Assembly: GCF_022695595.1 (NCBI RefSeq)
Contig: NZ_CP074380.1
Span: 62,001 to 126,000 of the forward strand
Origin: Streptomyces sp. MST-110588
GTDB taxonomy: Bacteria; Actinomycetota; Actinomycetes; Streptomycetales; Streptomycetaceae
Length of the DNA: 64,000 nt
Direction: 5' to 3'
A program made the position numbers and the translations under genes. The notes beneath the pieces were generated by a model. The model saw only the letters and a program-made list of their open reading frames with translations. It had not been told where the DNA came from and did not search any database. Positions 44,112 to 52,903 of this stretch are shown piece by piece; position 1 is the first letter of the stretch; every line of letters begins with the position of its first letter.

Positions 44112-45065
44112 GTGTCCGTGTTCACACTCCCGCTCGGCGACCATGCGCAGCTCCGCCCCCTGGAGCCCTGGCGCGCGGAGGAGTTCTTCGCCCACATCGA
44201 ACGTGCCCGGCCCCACGTGGACCCGTGGATACCCTGGGCGACGCTCAGCCCCGACCTCGCCTCCGCCACGGCCGTCCTCAAGCGGTACGCCGCGAACCAG
44301 GCCGAGGACGCCGGGCGGATCTACGGGATCTGGCTGGACGGAAAGCTGGTCGGCGGCGTCATGTTCACGAAGTTCGACGCCGCTTCCGGGGTGTGCGAGA
44401 TCGGCTGCTGGCTGGAGGCGGACGGGGCCGGCCGCGGGCTGGTGACCCGGGCGTGCCGGGCCCTGATCGACTGGGCTTTCGAAGAACGCGGGATGGCCCG
44501 GGTCGAATGGTGGGTGGCGTCGGGGAACGTCCGCAGCATCGAGGCCGCGCGCCGGCTCGGCATGACCCGCGACGGGGTGCTGCGGCAGCGCTATCCGTAC
44601 CGGGGTGTGCGGCAGGACAGCGAGGTCTGGTCGGTCCTCGCCGAGGAGTGGAACGTGCCGGCCGGCGGCGACAAGGCCGAGCTCGACGAGCTGATGCGCA
44701 CCTTCCTCGGCGCGTTCACCAACACCGACGGCAGCCGGCCGGACGTGGACGCCGTCCGTGAGGTGTTCATTCCGCAGGGCACGATCATCAGCAACGTCGG
44801 GGGCGAGCCGGTGATCTACGACCTCGACGGGTTCATCGAACCCCGGCAGAAAATGCTCACCGACGGGACGCTGACGGAGTTCTCCGAATGGGAGGTCGCC
44901 GAGCGGACCGAGATCTTCGGGTCGATCGCGCACCGGTTCAGCGAGTACCGCAAGTCCGGGTACCGGGACGGCGAGTGGTTCGAGGGCACCGGTCACAAGA
45001 CCACCCAGTTCCTGCGGACGCCTGCCGGCTGGCGGATGAGCTCGATGGCCTGGGACGACGAGTAG
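44112..45065 (+). CDS. GNAT acetyltransferase fused to an NTF2-like (DUF4440-type) domain
   Basis: A 317-aa two-domain protein. Residues 1-180 are a RimJ/RimL-type GNAT: RPLEPWRAEEFFAHIE, ARIYGIWLDGKLVGGVMF-like strands (GRIYGIWLDGKLVGG), EIGCWLEADGAGRGLVTRA (acetyl-CoA loop) and SIEAARRLGMTRDGVLRQ. Residues 190-317 are an NTF2-like cone (LDELMRTFLGAFTNTDGSRP, VREVFIPQGTIISNVGGEPV, TTQFLRTPAGWRMSSMAWDD). NTF2-like domains bind small ligands or catalyse isomerisation, so this pair may acetylate and sense or channel one substrate. It starts with GTG. Confidence 0.82.
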   Translation: MSVFTLPLGDHAQLRPLEPWRAEEFFAHIERARPHVDPWIPWATLSPDLASATAVLKRYAANQAEDAGRIYGIWLDGKLVGGVMFTKFDAASGVCEIGCWLEADGAGRGLVTRACRALIDWAFEERGMARVEWWVASGNVRSIEAARRLGMTRDGVLRQRYPYRGVRQDSEVWSVLAEEWNVPAGGDKAELDELMRTFLGAFTNTDGSRPDVDAVREVFIPQGTIISNVGGEPVIYDLDGFIEPRQKMLTDGTLTEFSEWEVAERTEIFGSIAHRFSEYRKSGYRDGEWFEGTGHKTTQFLRTPAGWRMSSMAWDDE

Positions 45066-45211
45066 AGGAGTACGGGTTCTCCTCACCGGGGCGCCCGCCG
45101 GGGTGTGAGAAAGGGACAGCCCGGTGCCGGGCGATGGCCGCCCAAGAGTTCATGACATCCTGTGACGTCGCAACTCGCCGGACCGGATCGGCGGGATTAC
45201 AGGGAAGATCA

Positions 45212-46204
45212 ATGAAACTCTGCTTCCTGGTGGAGGAGCACTACCGTCACGACGGCATGCCGATCGAGGTGATCCAGCAGCTCACCTCCTGGGGACACCA
45301 CGTGGACGTGCTGCGGCCGGGCGGTTCTCTGCTGCGCATGTCGGAGATGGTGCAGGCGGGCGCCCATGACGCGTGGGTCCTCAAAACGGTCTCCGGCGGC
45401 CCGGGGCTCACCCTGCTCGAAGCGGCGGCCTCGGCCGGGGTGAGGACGGTCAACGACGCCCGGTCGATTCGAGGTGTACGGGACAAGGCGCTGGCCGCGG
45501 CGATCGGCCGCAGCCGCGGGCTCCCCCTGCCGCCGACCTACGCGGCGGCGCGGCCCGAGCTGCTGGCGGAGATACCGGCGTCGGAGTACCCGCTGGTGGT
45601 CAAGCCCGCCGACGGCAGTTCGGGGCGGGCCGTACACCTGGTGTCCTCGCCGGACCGGCTCGCCGCGATGGCCCCGGAACTGGCGGCCGAGGGCATGCTC
45701 ATCGCCCAGCCGTACGTGCCCAACTCGGGCACCGACGTCAAGGTGTACTGCGTGGGCGGCGAGCTGTACGCCACCGAGCGCCGCTCACCGCTCCACCCGG
45801 AGCGCCCGGTGCCCGAACGCCGGGTGCCGCTGTCGGCCGAGGTGGCCGCGATCGTCACCGAGGTCGGGGCGGTCTACGGCCTCGACCTGTACGGCGTGGA
45901 CGTACTGCTGGGGCCCGACGGCCCCGTGGTCGTCGACGTGAACGACTTCCCCAGCTTCCGTCAGGTCCCGGACGCGGCGGCGCGGGTGGCGCGGGCCGTG
46001 CTCGAACTGGCCCGTACGGGACAGGGGGCCGGTGCCTGCGCGCTCTCCACGGCCCGTTCCGCGGCCCGTCCCGCGGAACGGCACGATCCGGTCGGCGAAT
46101 CCGCGCTGACGCTCCGCCCGCACCCCGCGCCGGCGCCGGAGCCGCAACCGGTTCCGGCTCCGGCGCCCGTGCAGGTCCGCGCGGTGGCAGGGGACAGCGT
46201 ATGA
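45212..46204 (+). CDS. RimK-like ATP-grasp ligase, first of a coupled pair
   Basis: A 330-aa carboxylate-amine/peptide-forming ATP-grasp enzyme. The N-terminus is MKLCFLVEEHYRHDGMPIEV. The ATP loop has YPLVVKPADGSSGRAVHLV and the metal motif DGPVVVDVNDFPSFRQVPDA. The C-terminal 60 residues are Ala/Pro-rich and disordered. An in-frame ATG at 45134 would add 26 residues; the GGGAAG before 45212 favours the shorter start. It overlaps the second ATP-grasp gene by ATGA. Substrate unknown; such pairs occur in peptide, amino-acid conjugate and graspetide pathways, but no precursor gene is evident. Confidence 0.83.
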   Translation: MKLCFLVEEHYRHDGMPIEVIQQLTSWGHHVDVLRPGGSLLRMSEMVQAGAHDAWVLKTVSGGPGLTLLEAAASAGVRTVNDARSIRGVRDKALAAAIGRSRGLPLPPTYAAARPELLAEIPASEYPLVVKPADGSSGRAVHLVSSPDRLAAMAPELAAEGMLIAQPYVPNSGTDVKVYCVGGELYATERRSPLHPERPVPERRVPLSAEVAAIVTEVGAVYGLDLYGVDVLLGPDGPVVVDVNDFPSFRQVPDAAARVARAVLELARTGQGAGACALSTARSAARPAERHDPVGESALTLRPHPAPAPEPQPVPAPAPVQVRAVAGDSV

Positions 46205-47076
46205 GGATCGGCCTGATCACACCCGAGCCCGGCCACCCGCTGCTGGCCGCCGCCACCGCCCTGCTCGCCCCCGGGCACCAGGTGGAAGCGCTGAACCCGG
46301 AAACGGTGGAGAGCGCCCCTGAGCCGCTCGCCGACGTCTATCTGCTGAAGTCACGCACGCCCCGCGCCCTCGCTCTCGCCCGCAGCCTGGAGCACCGCGG
46401 GGTTCCGGTGGTGAATCCGGCCGCGGCGACCGCGCTGTGCCAGGACCGTACGGCGATGGCGGAGCGCGCCCGGCGGGCCGGGCTCCCGTTCGCGGGCACC
46501 CGGACCTTCGCCACGCTCGCTCAACTGGCCGCCGGCCCGCGGCTTCCTGGCCCGGTGGTGGTCAAAAGCCGCCACAGCCGCAAAAACGACCTGGTGGCCC
46601 TTGTCCGTCATGCCACACAATTGCGGGAGCTGGCCGACGCGTACCCGCAGGAACCGGTCGTGGTGCAGGATTTTGCACCGAACAGCGGCTGGGACCGCAA
46701 ACTGTGGGCGATCGGCGACCGGCTCTTCGCCGCCTTGCGCCGCTCCGAGCTCTCCCCCGAAGGCCGGGGCCCCACCGTGCCGCTCCCCCTCGACAGCCTG
46801 CCGCCCGGCTGGCCTTCTTTGGTGCGCCGGGTCGGCGAGACCTTCCAACTGGACGTCTACGGTGTCGACATCATCGACACGGGCGACGGCGTTCCGCTCA
46901 TCGTGGACATCAACGCCTTCCCGGGCATCCGGGACCAGTCCGGCGCCCCGGAAGCCCTGGCGGCGCTGGCCGTCAGCAGAGCCGGCCAATTGCGCGAGGG
47001 CGCGGCGGTCAAGGGCAGGGCAGCCAAGGGCGCGGCGGCCGGGGCCGTACGGCATGCCGTCCTCGGTCATTTCTGA
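46201..47076 (+). CDS. RimK-like ATP-grasp ligase, second of a coupled pair
   Basis: A 291-aa ATP-grasp protein distantly related to the preceding one. It begins MRIGLITPEPGHPLLAAATA. The core has GPVVVKSRHSRKNDLVALV, VVQDFAPNSGWDRKLWAIG and LIVDINAFPGIRDQSGAP. The DIN metal motif is intact, but the Gly-rich loop is replaced by HSRKNDL, so ATP use may be altered. It may form a heteromer with its neighbour, or join a second residue. Confidence 0.82.
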   Translation: MRIGLITPEPGHPLLAAATALLAPGHQVEALNPETVESAPEPLADVYLLKSRTPRALALARSLEHRGVPVVNPAAATALCQDRTAMAERARRAGLPFAGTRTFATLAQLAAGPRLPGPVVVKSRHSRKNDLVALVRHATQLRELADAYPQEPVVVQDFAPNSGWDRKLWAIGDRLFAALRRSELSPEGRGPTVPLPLDSLPPGWPSLVRRVGETFQLDVYGVDIIDTGDGVPLIVDINAFPGIRDQSGAPEALAALAVSRAGQLREGAAVKGRAAKGAAAGAVRHAVLGHF

Positions 47077-47108
47077 CCGAGGACGGCCGGATGCGATGGG
47101 AAAGGTGC

Positions 47109-47603
47109 TCAGCAGTTACGGATGTACCAGACGGGTGACCAGTCCTGGTTGTGCAGGATTCCGCCGTCGGGCCTGCTGGTCACCAGGACGTTGCTGTTCC
47201 GGTCGTAGAGGTAGGAGGTGACGTTGCCCGTCTGCTGGTTGTAGTAGGCGCCCTGGCCGCTCCAGTAGGACAGCGCGTACTTCCGGCAGGTGTAGAGGAA
47301 GAAGATCTTCCAGTCGGACGTCGTGGGATCCCAGACGGCGGTGCAGAAGTTCCCGTCACCGCAACTGAAGGAACCGCCCGCCGGCACGTGCTGGGTGCGG
47401 ACGGCCGGTGAGATGGACGGGGAGGTCGCGGCCGGGGCCGAGGCCGGCTGAGCACCTTGGGGCGCCGACGGTACGGTCACGATCCGGCCGCCCGCGCCCT
47501 GGGCCGCCGGAGTGCTCGCCTGGGCCGCTCCGGTGGCGAAGACCGCCACCAGCAGGCAGGCGAGAGCACAGATGGTGCCGATGATGGAGCGCTTGACGCG
47601 CAT
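47109..47603 (-). CDS. secreted peptidase-inhibitor-I36-like protein
   Basis: A 164-aa exported protein. The signal is RSIIGTICALACLLVAVFAT with cleavage near GAAQA-ST. A 50-residue Ala/Pro/Ser linker follows. The C-terminal domain (FSCGDGNFCTAVWD, WKIFFLYTCRKYALSYWSGQ, YDRNSNVLVTSR) is close to the inhibitor I36 (SMI-like) crystallin fold, with four Cys. It probably acts outside the cell as a protease inhibitor or binding module. Confidence 0.72.
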   Translation of the reverse strand: MRVKRSIIGTICALACLLVAVFATGAAQASTPAAQGAGGRIVTVPSAPQGAQPASAPAATSPSISPAVRTQHVPAGGSFSCGDGNFCTAVWDPTTSDWKIFFLYTCRKYALSYWSGQGAYYNQQTGNVTSYLYDRNSNVLVTSRPDGGILHNQDWSPVWYIRNC

Positions 47604-48042
47604 GGTGGGAAACCCCCTGTCAGGACGACAACACGCGAGGCCCGCGTGTCGCAGTGCCTGCCGGACAGCGCCGCTCCGCGAAGGCCGCCCCCGCGTACGG
47701 TGAGCGCCTCCGCAGGGGCCGGTGCCCACCCGGGAACCGGCCCGGTGCCAGAAGCCCTTGTCGCTCCACGCACCCTTGTCAGCCGCTGTCCGGCCTTGAG
47801 GACACGGGCCCGGCGGGCCCGTGTGCGTTCACGAACCGGGCCCCGGGCCTTGCCGGCTCGGTCGGTCCCGCCGTACGCGTCGTGGCGGCGCTCCGGCACT
47901 CCACGGCGCTTCCCCCGTGACCCCCGTTCGCACCCCCCAGACTGTCGCCGTCACCCGTGTCGCCGCCATGCGCTTTAGACACCGCTTAACTGGCGAGCGA
48001 TGCGCCGGTGCCCTGCTGAGCTTCCTGTCGGCCGGGGCCCGG
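47604..48042. other. 439-bp intergenic region with a terminator hairpin
   Basis: Apart from the hairpin at 47802-47824 I see nothing here. It contains the promoter of the secreted protein and the 3-prime end of the stress operon. Confidence 0.5.
47802..47824 (-). terminator. terminator hairpin after the STAS gene
   Basis: A perfect 10-bp stem ACACGGGCCC/GGGCCCGTGT with a GGC loop, downstream of the minus-strand RsbQ-RsbP-STAS unit. Confidence 0.65.
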
Positions 48043-48381
48043 TCAGGGGGTGGTGGCGGTGCCGCTGTCGGGGTGGAGGGTGAAGACCTGGTCCAGACCG
48101 ACGATGCGCAGGACGCGCAGGGTGTTGGCGGGTACGGCGGCCAGGGCGAGGCCGGCCCGGGCGGCCGTGGCGTGGTTGCGGGCGGCCAGCAGCGCGGTGA
48201 TGCCGCTGGAGTCGCAGAACTCCATTCCCGCCAGGTCCAGGACCAGGCGCTGGCCCGGCTTGAGGTCGAGGCCGGTCACCAGGTCGCGCAGTTCATCGGC
48301 CCGGGCGTGGTCGAGGTCGCCGACGATCTCCAGTACGGGGCCGGTCGCGGTGTCTCGGGTGGTGATTTTCAGTGAGGTCAT
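48043..48381 (-). CDS. STAS-domain anti-sigma-factor antagonist
   Basis: A 112-aa single STAS domain. LEIVGDLDHARADELRDLV and LVLDLAGMEFCDSSGITALL are typical; the Ser of DSSG is the site that an anti-sigma kinase would phosphorylate. When dephosphorylated by a PP2C phosphatase it sequesters the anti-sigma factor. It lies 31 bases after the PAS-PP2C gene, which is its likely phosphatase. No anti-sigma factor or sigma gene is in the window. Confidence 0.9.
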   Translation of the reverse strand: MTSLKITTRDTATGPVLEIVGDLDHARADELRDLVTGLDLKPGQRLVLDLAGMEFCDSSGITALLAARNHATAARAGLALAAVPANTLRVLRIVGLDQVFTLHPDSGTATTP

Positions 48382-48411
48382 GTCCGGGATGTCGGTGCGG
48401 GATGGGAGGGG

Positions 48412-49900
48412 TCAGGGGAACGGGTGAGAGAGGTGACCGGAGGGCGCGGGGGCGGGCGGCGGGTGGGCGGGGGCGGGAACTCCGAAGGCGAGCAGGGCGG
48501 TGTCGTCGTCCAGGCCGTCCCCGAAGCTCTCCAGCAGCCCGGTGAGCGCTTCGATCACCGTGTGCGGTGGGGCGCCGGCGTGGTGGGCGACGAACGCTTG
48601 CAGGGCCTCGTCCCCGTACAGGGCACGGTCGGGACCGGTACGGGCTTCGGTGAGGCCGTCGGTGTAGAGCAGGAGGGTGTCGCCGGGGGCGAGGGTGGTG
48701 GTGGCGGTGGCGAAGTACGGGTCGGGGAGGATGCCGACGAGCAGTCCGCCCGGGGTGGGCAGGTAGTCGCAGCCGCCGTCGGCACGCAGGATCAGCGCCG
48801 GGGGTGGCCGCCGGAGGCGAGCCGTACGGTGACCCGGCCGTGTCCGCGGTCGTGTCCATGGCCGTGTCCGTGACCGCCTTGGTGTCCGTGCGCGCGTGCG
48901 CTGTCGGAGGTGGCTGTGGTGTCGGTAGTGGCTGTGGTGTCGGTAATAGCGGTGGGGTCGGGAGTGGCGGTGCGGCCGGGGTCGGGGGCGGGTTCGAGGG
49001 TTCCGAAGATCGCGGTGCAGTAGCGCGGGTCACCGCCCGTGTACCGCTCGTGCAGCACCGCGTTCAGGGTGGACAGGGCGGCGACCGGGTCGGGGTCGTG
49101 CAGCGCGGCGGCGTGCAGGGTGTAGCGGGTCAGTGAGGTCAGGGCGGCGGCCCGGGGCCCCTTGCCGCTCACGTCCCCGAGGAAGAACGCCCACCGTTTG
49201 CCGTCCAGGGCGAACAGGTCGTAGAAGTCGCCGCCGAGCCGGTCGGGTGAGGCGGTGTGGTAGTACGAGGCCGCTTCCAGCCCGGGAACGGCGGGCAGTT
49301 CGGCGGGCAGCAGGCTCTGCTGGAGGACGGCGAGCGCCTCCTGCAGCCGGAGACGATCGGCCTCGGCCCGTTTGCGGGCCGCTTCCGCCTCCTGTTTGCG
49401 GCGCAGCAGTTCCTGCTCGTAGGCGCGGCGTTCGCGGGCGTCGAAGACGGTGGTACGGATCAGCAGCGGCTCGCCCTCGCTGCCGTACTTGACGGTCGAG
49501 GAGACCAGGACCGGCATGCGGGTGCCGTCGGCGTGCCTGACCTCCAGCGCGATGCCGTTGACCTGTCCCTGCATACGCAGCAGCGGCGCGTAGTGCGTCT
49601 CGTGGTAGAGCTTGCCGCCCACGGGGAGCAGGTCGGTGAAGCACATCCGCCCCACCACCGCGTCCGAGGTCAGGCCGAGCCAGTCCAGGAGTGTGCGTTG
49701 GCCTTGACGACGGTGCCGTCCATCAGCGTGGACAGGTATCCGCACGGGGCGGAGTCGTAGAGCTCTTGGGCGCTGTCCTCCAGCAGGACGGTGAACCCGG
49801 CGTCCGCGTCGCGCTCGCCTCCTGCCCCGTACGGACCCTGCGCGCCGCAGGGGTCGTCCCGGTCGTACGGGCCGGGGTCCTCTCCCGTGCCGTACGTCAC
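48412..49900 (-). pseudogene. PAS-PP2C phosphatase, RsbP-like (two frameshifts)
   Basis: A SpoIIE-type protein phosphatase of about 495 aa after repair. The N-terminal part (LYDSAPCGYLSTLMDGTVVK, TLLDWLGLTSDAVVGRMCFT, LLIRTTVFDARERRAYEQEL) is a PAS domain, followed by a coiled coil (ELLRRKQEAEAARKRAEADR) and the PP2C domain (LGGDFYDLFALDG, FFLGDVSGKGPRAAALTSL, LLLYTDGLTEAR, DDDTALLAFG). A His/Gly-rich insert (HGHQGGHGHGHGHDRGHG) may bind metal. Frames break at 49694-49699 and at the G run 48800-48804; single added bases restore both. It is coupled to the upstream RsbQ-like gene by GTGA. Confidence 0.85.
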
Positions 49901-50708
49901 CGCAGGGCCGCCAGGAAGCCGGTGATCGCCTCGTTGGTGGCCCGGGGTGCGGACAGGTGCGGGCAGTGCCCGGTGGCGTCCAAGGTGACCAGCTCCGAGC
50001 CGGGTATCTGCGCGTGGACGAACGCGCCGACCTCGCGCGGGGCGATGACGTCCTGCGTGCACTCCAGCACCAGCGTCGGCACGCCGACCGTCTTCAGGTC
50101 CTCGCGGGAGTCGGACAGGAACGTGGTACGGGCGAAGACCCGGGCCATGTCGGGGTCGGTGGCACAGAAACTGTTCGTCAGTTCCTCAGCGAGTTCGGGC
50201 CGCTCCGGATTACCCATGATCACCGGTGCCATGGCGGCCGACCAGCCGAGGTAGTTCGATTCCAGGGACTCCAGCAGTTCGTCGATGTCCTCGGCGCTGA
50301 ACCCGCCGCGGTAGCCGGCGTCGTCGATGTAGCGGGGGACGGGGCGACCATGATCAGGGAGCCGATGCGCTCCGGGGCCTGCCGGGCGGCCAGTACGCCG
50401 GCCATGGCGCTCACCGAATGCCCGACGAACGCCGCTTCGCGCAGGTCGAGGGCTTCGGCCACCTCCACCACGTCCTGGGCGTAGCCGCTCAGGGAGGCAT
50501 AGCGGTCCTCCCGGAACGCCGACAGGTCGGAACGGCCGGAGCCCACGTAGTCGAACAGCACCACCCGGTAGGTGTCGGTCAGCGCAGGAACCGTCAGACG
50601 CCACATGTTCTGGTCGCAGCCGAACCCGTGGGCCAGCACCACCACCGGCCCCCGCGGGTTGCCGGCGACGGTGACGTTGTTCCTGCGCAGGATGTCCATA
50701 CGGGCCAT
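49897..50708 (-). pseudogene. RsbQ-like alpha/beta hydrolase (frameshifted)
   Basis: About 269 aa after repair. It opens with MDILRRNNVTVAGNPRGPVV and LAHGFGCDQNMWRLTVPAL, a close match to RsbQ. The nucleophile elbow is AAFVGHSVSAMAGVLAA. After a break in the C run at 50334-50338 the other frame gives RYIDDAGYRGGFSAEDIDEL, VLECTQDVIAP (Asp) and DATGHCPHLSAP (His). In Bacillus, RsbQ feeds a small ligand to the PAS domain of RsbP. The coupled PAS-PP2C gene makes the same pairing very likely here. KAI2-type strigolactone receptors have the same fold. Confidence 0.87.
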
Positions 50709-51007
50709 CCTCGCATTCCCCTGTGACATCGCTGCCCCGGCCCGCTCCCGTACTACGGCGCACACGCGCGCGGCCCGGCGGCTGCACCGTACTCGCACCG
50801 TCGGCCCCCTTCCTGACGGCCCGTCACTTCGCTGCGTTCCTGGCCTTCCCGGCGTTCCCGGCGTGCCCGGCGAGGGTGGGCGAAGGTCTGGTACTCGTCG
50901 ATCGGCCCGTGCCCGGTGAGGAGACCGGCGAGTGCGGAATCGCCGAACGGCCCTGCCTTCGGGGCCGTCGCACCGCTCGGGCACCGGCGTGGAGAACCGC
51001 AGCCGGT

Positions 51008-51859
51008 TCAGCCGAGCACCGCGACCAGTTTCCCGGCGAACTCGGCCGGCTGCTCGGTGGCTCCCAGATGACCGCCCGGGAACTCCACGAGCGGCCGATC
51101 GAGCAGTTCGGCCAGCCGGGCGGCCGGCCCGTACAGCGGCACCTGTTCGCGCGAGGCGAGTCCCGCCGCCGGGACCAGTTTGCCGGCAACAGGCCGCAGG
51201 GCTGCGAGGTCCGGCACGGACGACGAGAACGGACACAGGATGTGTTCCAGGAAGACCGGCAGGTTGGCGTGCATCCGGGGAGCCATTTCCTGGATCTCGG
51301 GCGGCAGTTCGGTCGCCCGCTCCGCCGGCCGGTCCCCCAGCCCCTCGCTGAACCGCGCCATCGCGGGGGCGGGTCCTTCCTTGCGGAATATCTCGCGCAC
51401 CTCGGCGAACAGCGCCCGGTGCGGTGCGGGCTCCTCCAGGAGTTCCAGGAGCGGCGGCTCGTGCGCGATCACCCGGTGCAGCCGCTCGGGGTGCCGGGCC
51501 AGCAGGTTGAGCGCGACGATGGCGCCCGAGCTGCATCCGAGCACGTACGCGGCCTCGTCCGGCGCCAGGTGTTCGAGCAACCGGTACGCGTCGTCGCTCC
51601 ACACCTCCACCCGCTGGTCGGCGAGGGGGCCGTCCAGCTTGCTGCGGGACAGGCCGCGCTGGTCGTAGGAGACCACGGTGTACCGGGTGGCCAGGTCGGC
51701 GGCCATGGCCTTGTACAGCCCGGCGTCACCGGCGCCACCGGGGATCAGCAGCAGTACCGGGCCGCTGCCGCGCTTCTCGTAGTAGAGGGTGGCGCCGGGC
51801 ACCTTGAGGGTGCCCGTCGTGGTCATGCCCGTCGTGTCGGGCGTGTGGGGCGTGTTCAT
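51008..51859 (-). CDS. alpha/beta hydrolase
   Basis: A 283-aa alpha/beta hydrolase. The oxyanion motif is LLLIPGGAGDAGLYKAMA (Gly-Gly rather than His-Gly), with VVSYDQRGLSRSKL, the nucleophile in VLGCSSGAIVALNLLA (GxSxG with Cys-Ser-Ser) and the His in FPGGHLGATEQP. Substrate unknown; the Pro-aminopeptidase/haloperoxidase shape is usual. ATGA couples it to a TetR gene, so that regulator and hydrolase work as one unit. Confidence 0.82.
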   Translation of the reverse strand: MNTPHTPDTTGMTTTGTLKVPGATLYYEKRGSGPVLLLIPGGAGDAGLYKAMAADLATRYTVVSYDQRGLSRSKLDGPLADQRVEVWSDDAYRLLEHLAPDEAAYVLGCSSGAIVALNLLARHPERLHRVIAHEPPLLELLEEPAPHRALFAEVREIFRKEGPAPAMARFSEGLGDRPAERATELPPEIQEMAPRMHANLPVFLEHILCPFSSSVPDLAALRPVAGKLVPAAGLASREQVPLYGPAARLAELLDRPLVEFPGGHLGATEQPAEFAGKLVAVLG

Positions 51860-52443
51860 TTCTTGTTCCCATCGTCTCGGGAGGGCCAGTTCTTCAAGCA
51901 CAGATGGAGCGCGTCCAGCGAGCGCGACCAGGATTCCCGGACGTCGCGGGAGTGGCCGAAGCCACCGCTGAGCTCCAGGTGGATGTAGCCGTGGAAGGTG
52001 CTGCGCAGCAGGCGGCCCGCGTCGGTCAGGTCCGGCTCGGTGAGGTCGTAGGCGCGCAGCATGCCGTACGTCAGCTCGACGCTGCGGCGGAATCCGGTGG
52101 TGTCGGTGATCTCCTCGGGATCGAACCGCATCTGGGTCGCCGCGTAGCGGCCGGGGTGGTCCAGGGCGTACTGCCGGTAGGCGTCCGCGAACGCGACGAG
52201 CGCGTCCTTGCCGGACCGTCCGGCCACCGCCGTACCGATGCGGTCGGTCATCTCCTCGGAAGCCAGCACGGCGATCCGGACCCGCAGGTCCCGCAGGTTC
52301 TTGACGTGCGAATACAAGCTGGCGTCCTTGACGCCGAAGCGCCGCGCGAGCGCGGACAAGGTGACCTTGTCCAGCCCCTTCTCGTCTGCCATCACCGCAG
52401 CCGCCTCCGTGAGCCTGACCGCGGTGAGCCCTGCGCGCACCAT
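51856..52443 (-). CDS. TetR-family regulator with TetR_C WHG-type domain
   Basis: A 195-aa regulator. The helix-turn-helix reads KVTLSALARRFGVKDASLYS with HVKNLRDLRVRIAV. The C-terminal part (RSTFHGYIHLELSGGFGHS) is the WHG domain. The start at 52443 (MVRAG) is preferred over 52458. It overlaps the hydrolase gene and is preceded by two ACCTAG-type palindromes. Confidence 0.88.
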   Translation of the reverse strand: MVRAGLTAVRLTEAAAVMADEKGLDKVTLSALARRFGVKDASLYSHVKNLRDLRVRIAVLASEEMTDRIGTAVAGRSGKDALVAFADAYRQYALDHPGRYAATQMRFDPEEITDTTGFRRSVELTYGMLRAYDLTEPDLTDAGRLLRSTFHGYIHLELSGGFGHSRDVRESWSRSLDALHLCLKNWPSRDDGNKK

Positions 52444-52475
52444 GCACACCTCCAACAAGTTCCCCAGGAACCAGA

Positions 52476-52513
52476 ACCTAGGGCCTCTAGGTGAAAACCT
52501 AGCACCATTAGGT
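52476..52513. promoter_or_regulatory. TetR operators with ACCTA half-sites
   Basis: ACCTAG-GGCCT-CTAGGT (52476-52492), then ACCTA-N7-TAGGT (52497-52513). Two tandem palindromes 33 bases upstream of the TetR start, most likely its own operator. Confidence 0.75.
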
Positions 52514-52634
52514 AGGCAGGGCTACGCATTACTGACGAGTGCTCAGCACCGCCGGACCACCGGGCGGGCGAAGCCTTGTCAGTCCTGGCTCTGCCGGTCC
52601 CGGCCTTGTCGGTCCCGGCCGTTGGCCTCACCCC

Positions 52635-52740
52635 ATGACCCGCACCACCCCGCCTCGCCCCGTCGACATCGCCGCACTCTTCCCGGAGCTGGCGCCGCCG
52701 GCGCGTACCGCCGTACGGCTGCATCCGGGACGCCAACCGG
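52635..52740 (+). pseudogene. 5-prime remnant of a DUF1963-like gene
   Basis: The start ATG and about 30 codons read MTRTTPPRPVDIAALFPELA then PPARTAVRLHPGR. This is the N-terminal style of a Streptomyces DUF1963-like protein, but the sequence breaks off into non-coding DNA at the point where the body should begin. It probably marks a deletion or recombination junction. The rest of the 460-bp gap holds a palindrome TACC-TACT-GGTA (52767-52778) before the tautomerase gene. Confidence 0.4.
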
Positions 52741-52903
52741 CTCGACGGCAGCGCGTCTTGCGATTGTACCTACTGGTATGTACGGTCAGGGTGAAGATCA
52801 CGGGGAGGACCGGAAGGGCCACCCGACAGACAGCCGTCCGACAGACAGCCGTCCGCCGGTCACGAGCCATCACTTCGGCCGCACCACAAGGAGATCCGCC
52901 GAT

